A stretch of DNA of 64,000 nucleotides from Streptomyces canus. GTDB lineage: Bacteria > Actinomycetota > Actinomycetes > Streptomycetales > Streptomycetaceae. The stretch spans positions 6,200,001 through 6,264,000 of the forward strand of contig NZ_JAUSWW010000001.1 of NCBI RefSeq assembly GCF_030815415.1, read 5' to 3'. Below are positions 1-8,352 of the stretch, piece after piece (position 1 is the first letter of the stretch; every line of letters begins with the position of its first letter). Made by a program: the position numbers and the translations under genes. The notes beneath the pieces were generated by a model. It was not told where the DNA came from. It ran no database searches and worked only from the letters and a program-made list of their open reading frames with translations.

Positions 1-1
1 C

Positions 2-559
2 GACAAGCCGAAGAAGGAGGGCGAGGAGGACCCGTACGCCGAGTCCGAGAAGGAGATGGAGGAGGCGAACAAGGAGCAGGACGAGGACACCGGCGAGCAG
101 GAGCAGTTCTCCTTCGAGGCGCTGGAGTCCGAGGCCGTCTTCGACCGGGTGCTGTACGACGGCGCCGAGTTCGGCATGCAGGCCCACCCCGGCAGCGAGG
201 AGGAGCAGGACTACCTCGGTATCCCCGGTCTCCTCGAACCCGACCAGGTGCAGCTGCTGCTCCAGAAGCGGCAGGCCCGGCAGATCGCGCACAGCCGCAA
301 GAAGCCGGACTCCGAGGCGGACCTCCTCGAACTGCCCGCCGAGCGCCGGCCCGTCGTCTCGCACAAGGAGATGATGGAGCTCCGCAAGCAGCTCAACACC
401 ATGGTCAGCGCGTACGTCCACCAGAGCGGCAAGCCGCACGGCGTCATCCACACCGAGCTGCGGCGGGTGTGCGGGGGACCGCCGAGCGCCGAGGCGACGG
501 CCGGACAGCTGCGGCAGCGCATCGCCAAGGTGCAGGAGTGGGCGACCCGGATGAAGTGA
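2..559 (+). CDS. C-terminal part of a probable DEAD/DEAH-type helicase (5' end outside window)
   Basis: The frame is already open at base 2, so only the last ~185 residues are visible. They begin with a Lys/Glu-rich stretch, followed by a segment around GIPGLLEPDQV and a long amphipathic helical C-terminus ending in WATRMK. No helicase motif lies inside the window. The assignment rests on my memory of the C-terminal extension of an actinobacterial superfamily II helicase of the Rv2917 type, so the function is an inference. Charge composition and codon use are those of a real Streptomyces gene. An internal ATG at 56 is unlikely to be the start because the upstream codons are equally gene-like. 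Confidence 0.5.
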   Translation, partial: DKPKKEGEEDPYAESEKEMEEANKEQDEDTGEQEQFSFEALESEAVFDRVLYDGAEFGMQAHPGSEEEQDYLGIPGLLEPDQVQLLLQKRQARQIAHSRKKPDSEADLLELPAERRPVVSHKEMMELRKQLNTMVSAYVHQSGKPHGVIHTELRRVCGGPPSAEATAGQLRQRIAKVQEWATRMK

Positions 560-911
560 CCCCGGGCCCGGTGGGGTGACCCCGGGCACGTCGGGGGCAC
601 ACATCGGGCACGGCGGGGCGTGCTTCGGCCACCGCGCGCTGTACGTATCAGGACAAACCGGAATCCTCCGTACCAGCCACTGCCCGGATTCTGGACGGAG
701 CCTTCCGCTCAGCGAACCGGCATCGCTACAGTCCCGCTACGCACACGCCCCGTGGCAGCGCCGCCGCGGAGCGCAGCCGTGAAGCGACGCGGTCCGGAAA
801 CCGCTCCGGGCCGCCGGCCGATCGGCGGCCTCTGAAGCGCGTCACCGACGGGACTCGTTGACGCATTCCCGCGACAGGGCCGCCGACCTCACCACTGGAG
901 GAGTGGGCGTC
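560..911. other. Intergenic region with a 12-bp direct repeat
   Basis: No convincing gene. Directly at the helicase stop the 12-mer gtgaccccgggc occurs twice (556-567 and 576-587), so the second copy repeats the stop-codon context. Short inverted repeats (CTCCGT at 666-671 against ACGGAG at 695-700) lie further on. GGAGGA at 897-902 is the ribosome-binding site of the following gene. Confidence 0.4.
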
Positions 912-1553
912 GTGACCGCGGAGACCTCTCAGACGCTCGACCGAGGACTACGTGTCCTCAAGCTGCTGGCCGATACGGACCACGGGCTGACCGTCACCGA
1001 GCTATCCAACAAACTGGGCGTCAACCGGACCGTGGTGTACCGGTTGCTCGCCACGCTGGAACAACATGCCCTCGTCCGCCGTGACCTGGGCGGACGTGCC
1101 CGGGTCGGGCTCGGGGTGCTGCGCCTTGGCCGTCAGGTGCACCCACTCGTGCGCGAGGCGGCACTGCCGGCCCTGCGCTCCCTGGCCGAGGACATAGGAG
1201 CCACCGCCCATCTCACCCTGGTCGACGGGGCGGAGGCGCTCGCCGTCGCCGTGGTCGAGCCGACGTGGACGGACTACCACGTGGCGTACCGGGCCGGATT
1301 CCGTCACCCACTGGACCGCGGGGCCGCGGGCCGAGCGATCCTCTCCGCCCGCACCCAGCCGCTCCGGGACCCCGGGTACACCCTGACGCACGGGGAGCTG
1401 GAGGCGGGCGCGAGCGGCGCCGCCGCACCACTGCTCGGCGTCACGGGCGTCGAGGGCAGCGTCGGAGTCGTGATGCTGGCCGACGCGGTGCCGGAACGCG
1501 TGGGGCCACGGGTCGTGGACGCGGCGAAGGAGGTCGCGGAGGCATTGCGCTGA
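912..1553 (+). CDS. IclR-family transcriptional regulator
   Basis: About 213 residues, slightly shorter than the usual 250. The N-terminal winged helix-turn-helix (residues ~10-65) contains LTVTELSNKLGVNRTVVYRLL, the IclR pattern; the remainder (~75-213) is the IclR effector domain with the DRGAAGRAILSA region. An open TTG lies at 858, but GTG at 912 has GGAGGA nine bases upstream and starts just before the DNA-binding domain, so I chose it. IclR proteins are usually homodimeric repressors or activators of small-molecule catabolism. No catabolic operon sits beside it, so its target is unknown. Confidence 0.85.
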   Translation: MTAETSQTLDRGLRVLKLLADTDHGLTVTELSNKLGVNRTVVYRLLATLEQHALVRRDLGGRARVGLGVLRLGRQVHPLVREAALPALRSLAEDIGATAHLTLVDGAEALAVAVVEPTWTDYHVAYRAGFRHPLDRGAAGRAILSARTQPLRDPGYTLTHGELEAGASGAAAPLLGVTGVEGSVGVVMLADAVPERVGPRVVDAAKEVAEALR

Positions 1554-1609
1554 CCGTTCGCCGGTTCCGCCGGCCATGAGGGCGGCGCGGACGATGGGGG
1601 TGGGCCGGC

Positions 1610-2010
1610 TCACGCCGCTCGGCGTGGGCGCCACCTCGGCATGGGTTTCAGCGTCGCGGTCGGCATGGGCGCCACCCCCGGCACGGGTGTTCTCGTCGCG
1701 GTCGGCATGGGCGTCGAGTCGCTGACGGAGGCGCTGCGGAGCTTCGCCCGCCGCGGGGAGGATCGCATTCCGGCTGCCGGCTGGTCGGCGTCGACCGAGT
1801 CGTCCAGGACCAGCAGCAGGCGGCGTCCCTCGGTCAGCCGGTGCACGGTGTCGCGCAGGGCGGCCACGGGGCGCGGGCTGCCGGCCGACGGCGAGGGCAC
1901 GCAGCACCGCGTGCAGGACCCGCCCGTCGGGGAACAGCTCCGTCACGCGGTGTGCCGCGCTCACGGCGAGCGCGGTCCCGGGACCCGGCCGGAAGTGGTC
2001 GTCGCGTTAG
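1610..2010 (-). pseudogene. Decayed fragment of an AfsR/SARP-type NB-ARC ATPase domain
   Basis: Reading leftward from about 2010, one frame gives PGPGTALAVSAAHRVTELFP, which resembles the P-loop and following helix of AfsR-type regulators (normally GxGGxGKTALAVHAAHRV), but the Gly-Lys of the P-loop is lost. After about 1890 the similarity continues in another frame with VAALRDTVHRLTEGRRLLLV followed by LDDS, matching the Walker B region. The spacing between the two is shorter than in intact proteins. The remainder dissolves into a near-duplicate of a ~20-base segment (around 1654 and 1698). I read this as a frameshifted, internally deleted remnant. There is no intact start or stop. Confidence 0.45.
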
Positions 2011-2019
2011 ATTGATCCC

Positions 2020-2811
2020 GTGCTCTCTCGCCTCACACGCCCCCAGGCCGTAGCCGTCTGTGCCCTGCCCGTCGTGGCACTGCTCGCCACGGCGGTCTTC
2101 GCACCGCTGCCGTTCTCGCTGGCACAGCCCGGTATGACGGCGAACGTCCTCGGCGAGAACAAGGGCACCCCGGTGATCACGATCTCGGGCGCGCCGACCC
2201 GGGACACCAGCGGACAGCTCCGGATGACGACCATCGAGGCGACGAATCCGGACACCCGGGTCTCGCTCGGCGATGTGCTCGACGCGTGGTTCGACACGGA
2301 CCGGGCGGTCATGCCGCGCGACTCGGTCTATCCGAGCGGGCAGTCCACCAAGGAGATCGAGCGGCACAACACCGCGCAGATGAAGGAGTCCCAGGACGCG
2401 GCGACGCGGGCGGCGCTGAACTACCTGGACCTGAAGGACGACGACATCAAGGTCTCGCTGAAGCTGGCGGACGTCGGCGGCCCCAGCGCGGGCCTGCTGT
2501 TCTCCCTGGGCATCGTCGACAAGCTGGACGGCGACGGCAGCGGCGGCGACCTCACCGGCGGCCGCACCATCGCCGGGACCGGCACGATCGACGCGGACGG
2601 CACGGTGGGCGCGGTCGGGGGCGTGCCCCTGAAGACGCAGGCCGCGAAGCGGGACGGGGCGACGGTGTTCCTGGTCCCCGAGGACGAGTGCTCGGACGCG
2701 GAGGCGGAGCTGCCGAAGGGGCTGCGGCTCGTTCCGGTGACCACGCTGAAGGGCGCGGTCAGCGCGCTGGTGGCGCTGGAGACGGGGAAGGGCTCCGTCC
2801 CGAGCTGCTAG
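2020..2811 (+). CDS. Membrane-anchored/secreted Lon-like (S16) serine protease
   Basis: 263 residues. An N-terminal hydrophobic helix (residues ~8-30) places the rest outside the membrane. The C-terminal half is an S16 Lon proteolytic domain: GGPSAGLLFSLGIVD carries the nucleophile Ser, and TVGAVGGVPLKTQAAKRDGA carries the general-base Lys of the Ser-Lys dyad. Related YlbL-type proteins carry a PDZ domain before the protease domain; here the ~100-residue middle is too short and shows no obvious PDZ, so this is a compact form. Start GTG at 2020. It faces the glycine betaine operon convergently, 16 bases apart. The substrate is unknown. Confidence 0.8.
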   Translation: MLSRLTRPQAVAVCALPVVALLATAVFAPLPFSLAQPGMTANVLGENKGTPVITISGAPTRDTSGQLRMTTIEATNPDTRVSLGDVLDAWFDTDRAVMPRDSVYPSGQSTKEIERHNTAQMKESQDAATRAALNYLDLKDDDIKVSLKLADVGGPSAGLLFSLGIVDKLDGDGSGGDLTGGRTIAGTGTIDADGTVGAVGGVPLKTQAAKRDGATVFLVPEDECSDAEAELPKGLRLVPVTTLKGAVSALVALETGKGSVPSC

Positions 2812-2827
2812 GGCCTGCCCGGCTGCC

Positions 2828-3793
2828 CTACTTCTCCTTCACGAACCCCTCCTTCTCCATCCAGTCCAGCGCGACCTGGTGCGGATCCTGCCCGTCCACG
2901 TCCACCTTGGCGTTCAGCTCCCGCGCGACCGTGTTGTCCAGCTTCCTCGTGACCGGGTCGAGGACCTCCGCGATCGCCGGCCACTTCTTCAGCGTCTCCG
3001 AGTTGATCGCGGGCGCCGCGTTGTAGTTGGGGAAGAACTTCCTGTCGTCGGCCATCACCACGAGGTTCATGGACTTGATGCGGCCGTCGGTGGTGAAGAC
3101 CTCGCCGTAGGTGCAACTGCCCTTCTTCACCTGGGTGTAGATGATCCCGGTGTCCATCTGGGTGATGTTCTTCGCCGGGACGCTCATCCCGTACGCCTTC
3201 TCCATACCCCGCAGCCCGTCCGCGCGGTTGGCGAACTCGCCCTCCACACACAGGGTCACGGCCCCGGGGTCCGACTTCGACAGCGCCGCCACGTCCGACA
3301 GCGTCTTCGTGCCGTACTTCTTGAAGTTGGCCCGGTTCATCGCGAGCGCGTACGTGTTGTTGAGGGACGCCGGCGCCAGCCACGTCAACCCGTTGCTCAG
3401 GTCGGCCTTCCGTACCGCCTCCCACTGCTCCCGCGGGTCGTCGATGGGCTCGCTGTTGCCCTGGTACGTGATCCAGGCGGTGCCCGTGTACTCGTACATC
3501 CCGTCCGCGTCACCGGACTTGACCGCCTCCCGGGCCCCGATCGAACCCTGGATGCCCGTCCGGTCCAGGACATCCGCCCCGGCCGCCTGGAACGCGATCC
3601 CCATGATCGCGCCGAGGATCAGCTGCTCGGTGAACTCCTTGGACGTGACGGTGAGGTCGGCGCCCTCGAGGGGCAGACCCCTGCCGATGGAACCGGGCTC
3701 GACGTCGTCGACCATCGGTGAGCCGCTGGTGAGGCCGCAGGCGGAGGCCAGGACCAGTACACCCGCCGTCGCAAGAACACCCGCGCGCTTCAC
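2828..3793 (-). CDS. Glycine betaine/choline-type ABC transporter substrate-binding lipoprotein
   Basis: 321 residues. The N-terminus KRAGVLATAGVLVLASAC ends in a good lipobox (LASAC), so the mature protein is anchored to the outer membrane face by a lipidated Cys. The mature part begins with the signature SKEFTEQLILG of the OpuAC/OsmF ligand-binding family, and YEYTGTAW is another conserved ligand-pocket segment. It binds quaternary ammonium osmolytes in the known family; the exact ligand is not deducible. Start GTG at 3793 shares GTGA with the stop of the upstream permease, so it is the last gene of a four-gene translationally coupled operon. Confidence 0.9.
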   Translation of the reverse strand: MKRAGVLATAGVLVLASACGLTSGSPMVDDVEPGSIGRGLPLEGADLTVTSKEFTEQLILGAIMGIAFQAAGADVLDRTGIQGSIGAREAVKSGDADGMYEYTGTAWITYQGNSEPIDDPREQWEAVRKADLSNGLTWLAPASLNNTYALAMNRANFKKYGTKTLSDVAALSKSDPGAVTLCVEGEFANRADGLRGMEKAYGMSVPAKNITQMDTGIIYTQVKKGSCTYGEVFTTDGRIKSMNLVVMADDRKFFPNYNAAPAINSETLKKWPAIAEVLDPVTRKLDNTVARELNAKVDVDGQDPHQVALDWMEKEGFVKEK

Positions 3794-4596
3794 GACCCCA
3801 CCTCCAACCCCCGTGGTCTCAGGAGCAGTTCGGCAAGGGTCGCCAGCCAGTCCACCAGCAGGGCGAGGGAGACCGTGAGGATCGAGCCCAGCATCAGCAC
3901 CGGCATGCGCTGGGTGGTGATGCCGGTCGTGATCAGGACGCCCAGACCTCCGCCGCCGCCGAAGGTCGCCAGTGTCGCCGTCCCGACGTTCAGCACCAGC
4001 GCCGTCCGGACGCCCGCCAGGATCAGCGGGACAGCCAACGGCATTTCGACGCGGGCGAGCACCCCCAGCGGGGACATGCCGATGCCCCGCGCCGCCTCCA
4101 GCAGCGTCGGATCGTTGGCCTTCAGGCCCGCGACGGTGTTCGCGAGCACGGGCAGCGCGGCATAGATGATCATGCCGATCAGTGCCGCCTTCATCCCCGT
4201 GCCCAGCCAGATCACCAGCAGGGCCAGCAGACCGATCGCCGGTGTCGCCTGCCCCATGTTGGCGAACGCCATCGCCACCGGGGTCGCCGGGCGGAACATC
4301 CTGCGGGTCAGCAGAATGCCCAGCGGGATCGCGATGACCAGCACGAAGAACGTCGAGACCACCGTCAGCTGCACCTGCTGCCAAAGGGCCTTGGAGACCT
4401 GCCCGTTCGACAGGGCGTTCTCAGAGATCGGGTCCAGGTCCGCCTGCTGGAACCACAGCCAGGTCGCCAGCAGCACCGCCACCAGCACGGCGGGCAGAAA
4501 GGTCAGCTTCTGCCAGGTGACCCGCCGCCGGGCGGTGACCGGCGGCGGCGCCTCCCGCTCCGCGGGCGCGTCCTCCTCCAGCTCGGGGATGCTCAC
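3790..4596 (-). CDS. ABC transporter permease, glycine betaine/choline type (second permease)
   Basis: 268 residues with about six membrane helices after a cytoplasmic N-terminus of ~30 residues. The binding-protein-dependent permease loop that contacts the ATPase is clear: EAARGIGMSPLGVLARVEMP. Compared with the other permease of the operon it has a longer N-terminal tail and a glycine run (FGGGGGLG) in the sixth helix region. GTG start at 4596 overlaps the ATPase stop by four bases. With the other subunits it should form a ProU/OpuC-like importer used in osmoprotection. Confidence 0.9.
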   Translation of the reverse strand: MSIPELEEDAPAEREAPPPVTARRRVTWQKLTFLPAVLVAVLLATWLWFQQADLDPISENALSNGQVSKALWQQVQLTVVSTFFVLVIAIPLGILLTRRMFRPATPVAMAFANMGQATPAIGLLALLVIWLGTGMKAALIGMIIYAALPVLANTVAGLKANDPTLLEAARGIGMSPLGVLARVEMPLAVPLILAGVRTALVLNVGTATLATFGGGGGLGVLITTGITTQRMPVLMLGSILTVSLALLVDWLATLAELLLRPRGLEVGS

Positions 4597-5825
4597 GCCT
4601 TCTTCTCCCCTCCGTCGCCCTCCTGCTCGGCGTGCGTCTGGCGGGCGCGTGCCTCCTCCAGCTGGTGCTGGTGTTCCACGGCGTCCAGACGGTCGGCCTC
4701 CAGCAGCTCGTGCACGGAGTTCATGAGCGTCTCCATGTCCACGACGCCGGTGTACTCACCGCGCCGCCCGGTGACCGCGACCCGTCCCGCGTTGTCGGTG
4801 AGCACGGCTTCGAGGGCGTCCCGCACGGTCGCGTCCCGGGTCACCGTGTCGTGCACCAGCGTCCCGGCCCGGGCCAGCGAGCCCTTCGCCCGCATCAGGT
4901 CCCCGCGCCTGAGCCACTTGTAGGGGCGCCCCCGCTTGTCGAGCAGCAGGATCTCGTTCGTACCGCTGTCCCGGAGCCGGTTGAAGATGTCCTGGAGCGG
5001 GTCGTCGACGGTGACCGTCGGATAGTCGGTGATCTCCACGTCCCGTACGCGGGTGAGGTTGAGCCGCTTGAGAGCCGCCCCGGCCCCGACGAACCCGGAC
5101 ACGAAGTCGTCCGCCGGGTTGGTGAGGATCGCCTCCGGGGTGTCGAACTGCGCGATGTGCGAGCGTTCGCGCAGTACGGCGATCCGGTCGCCGAGTTTGA
5201 TCGCCTCGTCGAAGTCGTGCGTGACGAAGACGATCGTCTTGTGCAGCTCGTGCTGGAGTCTGATCAGCTCGTCCTGGAGATGGTCACGGGTGATCGGGTC
5301 GACCGCGCCGAACGGCTCGTCCATCAGCAGGACGGGCGGGTCCGCCGCCAACGCCCGTGCGACGCCCACGCGTTGCTGCTGACCGCCGGAGAGCTGACGG
5401 GGATAGCGGCCGTGGAACTCGCCGGGGTCGAGCCCCACCAGGTCCAGGAGCTGCTCGATACGGTCCTTGATCCGGGTCTTGCCCCAGCCGACCATCTTCG
5501 GCACCAGCGCGATGTTCTGCGCGACCGTCATGTGCGGGAACAGACCGGCCGACTGGATCGCGTAGCCCACCTTGCGGCGCAGCTTCACCGGATCGATGTC
5601 GGTGACGTCCTCGCCGCCGATGCGGATCCGGCCGCCGGTCGGCTCGATCAGCCGGTTGATCATCTTGAGAGTGGTCGACTTACCGCAGCCGGAGGGGCCG
5701 ACGAAGATGACGATCTCGCCCGCCTTGATCTCCATGGTGACGTTGTCGACGGCAGGCTGCGGACTGCCGGGATACCTCTTGGTCAGGTTCTCCAGTTCGA
5801 TGGAGGCGCCGGAGGCTTCAGGCAC
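4593..5825 (-). CDS. ABC transporter ATPase with C-terminal CBS domains (glycine betaine/choline importer)
   Basis: 410 residues. Residues ~8-245 are an ABC ATPase: Walker A GPSGCGKST, Q-loop AIQSAGLFPHM, signature LSGGQQQR, Walker B VLLMDEPFGAVDP and switch His in VTHDFDEA. Residues ~255-380 hold two CBS modules (for example VDDPLQDIFNRL and ATVRDALEAVL), which in OpuA-type ATPases sense ionic strength or c-di-AMP and gate transport. The tail is rich in Glu/Gln/Lys. Start GTG at 5825; it overlaps the upstream permease by eight bases and the downstream permease by four. Confidence 0.93.
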   Translation of the reverse strand: MPEASGASIELENLTKRYPGSPQPAVDNVTMEIKAGEIVIFVGPSGCGKSTTLKMINRLIEPTGGRIRIGGEDVTDIDPVKLRRKVGYAIQSAGLFPHMTVAQNIALVPKMVGWGKTRIKDRIEQLLDLVGLDPGEFHGRYPRQLSGGQQQRVGVARALAADPPVLLMDEPFGAVDPITRDHLQDELIRLQHELHKTIVFVTHDFDEAIKLGDRIAVLRERSHIAQFDTPEAILTNPADDFVSGFVGAGAALKRLNLTRVRDVEITDYPTVTVDDPLQDIFNRLRDSGTNEILLLDKRGRPYKWLRRGDLMRAKGSLARAGTLVHDTVTRDATVRDALEAVLTDNAGRVAVTGRRGEYTGVVDMETLMNSVHELLEADRLDAVEHQHQLEEARARQTHAEQEGDGGEKKA

Positions 5826-6465
5826 GGATCCCCCTGGGAATGGTCAGCCGTCCGATCAGGACGTACGCGGCGTCGAACAGCAGGGCCAGGACGATGATCC
5901 CGAGCGTGCCCGCGAGCACCTGGTTGAGGGCGTTCTTGCTGCCCAGGGAGGCGATGCCGCGGAAGATCTCGTTGCCGAGGCCGGGCCCGGAGGCGTAGGC
6001 GGCGATGGCGGCGATGCCCATCAGCATCTGCGTGGAGACCCGGATGCCGGTCAGGATCGGCGGCCAGGCCAGCGGCAGCTCGACCCGCACGAGCCGCGTC
6101 AGCCGGGACATCCCGATGCCCTTCGCCGCGTCCACCAGCGACGGGTCGACGCCGCGCAGGCCGACGATCGCGTTGCGCACGATCGGCAGCAGGCCGTACA
6201 GGGTCAGCGCGATCACCGTGGGCGGCACACCCAGGCCGACCATCGGGATGAGCAGACCGATCATGGCCAGCGACGGGATGGTCAGGAGGGTCGAGGTGGC
6301 CGTCGTGGCGAGGTTGCCGGCCCAGTCGCTGCGATAGGTGACCACACCGATCAGGACCCCGATCACCGTCGCCACGACCATGCACTGGAAGACGGCGCTC
6401 GCGTGCTGGTAGGCATCCGTGAGCAGCTGCTGATGGCGGTTGCCCAGGTACTCCCAGAACGTCAC
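5818..6465 (-). CDS. ABC transporter permease, glycine betaine/choline type (first permease)
   Basis: 215 residues with five to six membrane helices and the coupling loop DAAKGIGMSRLTRLVRVELP. It is the first gene of the operon permease-ATPase-permease-binding protein, all overlapping, so transcription should start in the short 6466-6483 gap or further upstream near lrp. Start GTG at 6465 (TFWEYLGNRHQQL follows). The two permeases are only moderately alike, so the transporter is probably heterodimeric. Confidence 0.9.
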   Translation of the reverse strand: MTFWEYLGNRHQQLLTDAYQHASAVFQCMVVATVIGVLIGVVTYRSDWAGNLATTATSTLLTIPSLAMIGLLIPMVGLGVPPTVIALTLYGLLPIVRNAIVGLRGVDPSLVDAAKGIGMSRLTRLVRVELPLAWPPILTGIRVSTQMLMGIAAIAAYASGPGLGNEIFRGIASLGSKNALNQVLAGTLGIIVLALLFDAAYVLIGRLTIPRGIRA

Positions 6466-6483
6466 GCGGTCACCCCATGGCAG

Positions 6484-6963
6484 CTAGGTCCTCTCCCGGT
6501 CCTCGGCCGCCTGCTCCACCAGCGGGATGATCCGCAGCGGAACGGGGTTCTCCATGACGATCGCCGTGGCGGCCCGGACAATGCCATCAAAACCGACAAC
6601 CAGGTCGATCACCCGCTGGAGATCGGCGTTCGACCTGGCCACGAGACGGCACAGCATGTCCCCGCTCCCGGTCGTGGTGTGCAGCTCCAGGACCTCCGGC
6701 ACGCCCGCCAAGTGCGCCCGTACGTCCGCCCCTTGCCCCTGCCGGATCTCCAGCGTGGCGAACGCGGTCACCGGATAGCCGAGCGCGGCCGGATCCACCT
6801 GCGGCCCGAATCCCCGGATGACGCCATTCGACTGAAGCCGGTCCAGACGCGCCTGCACGGTCCCGCGCGCCACCCCCAGCCGCCGGGACATCTCCAGCAC
6901 CCCGATCCGCGGCTCCCGCGCCAGCAGCACGATGATCCGCCCGTCCAGCCCGTCGATCCCCAC
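6484..6963 (-). CDS. Lrp/AsnC-family transcriptional regulator
   Basis: 159 residues. N-terminal helix-turn-helix (residues ~5-55: LDGRIIVLLAREPRIGVLEM, then RRLGVARGTVQARLDRL) followed by the RAM ligand-binding domain (~65-145; LHTTTGSGDMLCRLVARSNA). GTG start at 6963 with AAGGGCGG upstream; an in-frame stop ~20 bases upstream excludes a longer start. It is transcribed away from hppD, the usual arrangement for an amino-acid-responsive regulator of tyrosine breakdown. Regulation of hppD is therefore inferred from position. Confidence 0.9.
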   Translation of the reverse strand: MGIDGLDGRIIVLLAREPRIGVLEMSRRLGVARGTVQARLDRLQSNGVIRGFGPQVDPAALGYPVTAFATLEIRQGQGADVRAHLAGVPEVLELHTTTGSGDMLCRLVARSNADLQRVIDLVVGFDGIVRAATAIVMENPVPLRIIPLVEQAAEDRERT

Positions 6964-7045
6964 GAGCGCCGCCCTTCCCGGTGGTCATCCTGTACAGAGA
7001 GCCCGCCGAGACAGACCCGGCACTGGTCATATTGCACACCAGAAA

Positions 7046-7059
7046 CGCAAACTATTGCG
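7046..7059. promoter_or_regulatory. Inverted repeat between lrp and hppD (candidate Lrp operator)
   Basis: CGCAA-ACTA-TTGCG is a perfect 5+4+5 inverted repeat in the 126-base divergent gap. A further TTGC at 7032-7035 faces the GCAA at 7047-7050, giving overlapping half-sites of the kind Lrp/AsnC octamers bind. It lies 31-44 bases before the hppD start codon. Confidence 0.45.
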
Positions 7060-7089
7060 CACCTTGCCACCACGGAGAAGGCTGCCGCT

Positions 7090-8235
7090 ATGACGCAGAC
7101 CACTCACCACACTCCCGACACCGCCCGGCAGGCCGATCCCTTCCCGGTCAAGGGAATGGACGCGGTCGTCTTCGCCGTGGGCAACGCCAAGCAGGCGGCG
7201 CACTACTACTCCACCGCCTTCGGCATGAAGCTGGTCGCCTACTCCGGACCGGAGAACGGCAGCCGCGAGACCGCGAGCTACGTCCTGGAGAACGGCTCCG
7301 CCCGCTTCGTGCTCACCTCGGTGATCAAGCCCGCCACCACCTGGGGCCACTTCCTCGCCCAGCACGTGGCCGAGCACGGCGACGGCGTGATCGACCTCGC
7401 CATCGAGGTCCCGGACGCCCGCGCCGCGTACGCCTACGCGCTGGAGCACGGCGCCCGCTCGGTCGCCGAGCCGTACGAGCTGAAGGACGAGCACGGCACC
7501 GTCGTACTCGCCGCGATCGCCACGTACGGCGAGACCCGCCACACCCTCGTCGAACGCTCCGGCTACGACGGCCCCTACCTCCCCGGCTACACCGCGGCGG
7601 CCCCGCTCGTCCAGCCGCCCGCCCACCGCACCTTCCAGGCCATCGACCACTGCGTCGGCAACGTCGAGCTCGGCCGGATGAACGAGTGGGTCGGCTTCTA
7701 CAACAAGGTCATGGGCTTCACGAACATGAAGGAGTTCGTGGGCGACGACATCGCCACCGAGTACAGCGCGCTGATGTCGAAGGTCGTCGCGGACGGCACG
7801 CTCAAGGTCAAGTTCCCGATCAACGAGCCCGCCATCGCCAGGAAGAAGTCCCAGATCGACGAGTACCTGGAGTTCTACGGCGGCGCGGGCGTCCAGCACA
7901 TCGCGCTCAACACCAACGACATCGTCGAGACCGTGCGGACCATGCGGGCGGCCGGAGTCCAGTTCCTCGACACCCCGGACTCCTACTACGACACCCTCGG
8001 CGAGTGGGTCGGCGACACCCGCGTGCCCGTCGACACCCTGCGCGAACTGAAGATCCTCGCCGACCGCGACGAGGACGGCTACCTGCTCCAGATCTTCACC
8101 AAGCCGGTCCAGGACAAGCCGACCGTGTTCTTCGAACTCATCGAGCGGCACGGCTCGATGGGCTTCGGCAAGGGCAACTTCAAGGCCCTCTTCGAGGCGA
8201 TCGAGCGGGAGCAGGAGCGGCGCGGAAACCTGTGA
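7090..8235 (+). CDS. hppD: 4-hydroxyphenylpyruvate dioxygenase
   Basis: 381 residues, the usual length. It converts 4-hydroxyphenylpyruvate to homogentisate in tyrosine degradation, which also feeds ochronotic (melanin-like) pigment. Two vicinal-oxygen-chelate domains are visible (residues ~22-150 and ~180-350). The Fe(II) ligands fall at His187 (IDHCVGN), His270 (VQHIALNTND) and Glu349 (VFFELIERHG), the same positions known for the Streptomyces avermitilis enzyme. The C-terminal gate helix GFGKGNFKALFEAIEREQ is present. ATG at 7090 is preceded by GGAGAAGG. A very long reading frame in phase upstream is only the open antisense of the ABC genes. Confidence 0.97.
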   Translation: MTQTTHHTPDTARQADPFPVKGMDAVVFAVGNAKQAAHYYSTAFGMKLVAYSGPENGSRETASYVLENGSARFVLTSVIKPATTWGHFLAQHVAEHGDGVIDLAIEVPDARAAYAYALEHGARSVAEPYELKDEHGTVVLAAIATYGETRHTLVERSGYDGPYLPGYTAAAPLVQPPAHRTFQAIDHCVGNVELGRMNEWVGFYNKVMGFTNMKEFVGDDIATEYSALMSKVVADGTLKVKFPINEPAIARKKSQIDEYLEFYGGAGVQHIALNTNDIVETVRTMRAAGVQFLDTPDSYYDTLGEWVGDTRVPVDTLRELKILADRDEDGYLLQIFTKPVQDKPTVFFELIERHGSMGFGKGNFKALFEAIEREQERRGNL

Positions 8236-8290
8236 ATGCCAGGTAAATCCACAAGCGCTTTCGCAGAACCTTGAAACCAGTGAACGGGAG

Positions 8291-8319
8291 TTGACACTCT
8301 CTGGTCCTGTGGACGTCAT
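8291..8319 (+). promoter_or_regulatory. Possible promoter before the TagC-like gene
   Basis: A perfect -35 box TTGACA lies at 8291-8296, 57 bases before the GTG at 8353. The expected -10 window (8314-8319, CGTCAT) is a poor match, so activity is uncertain. Confidence 0.3.
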
Positions 8320-8352
8320 CGGGGCGTCCGCAGGACCCTGGGGACACCGACC

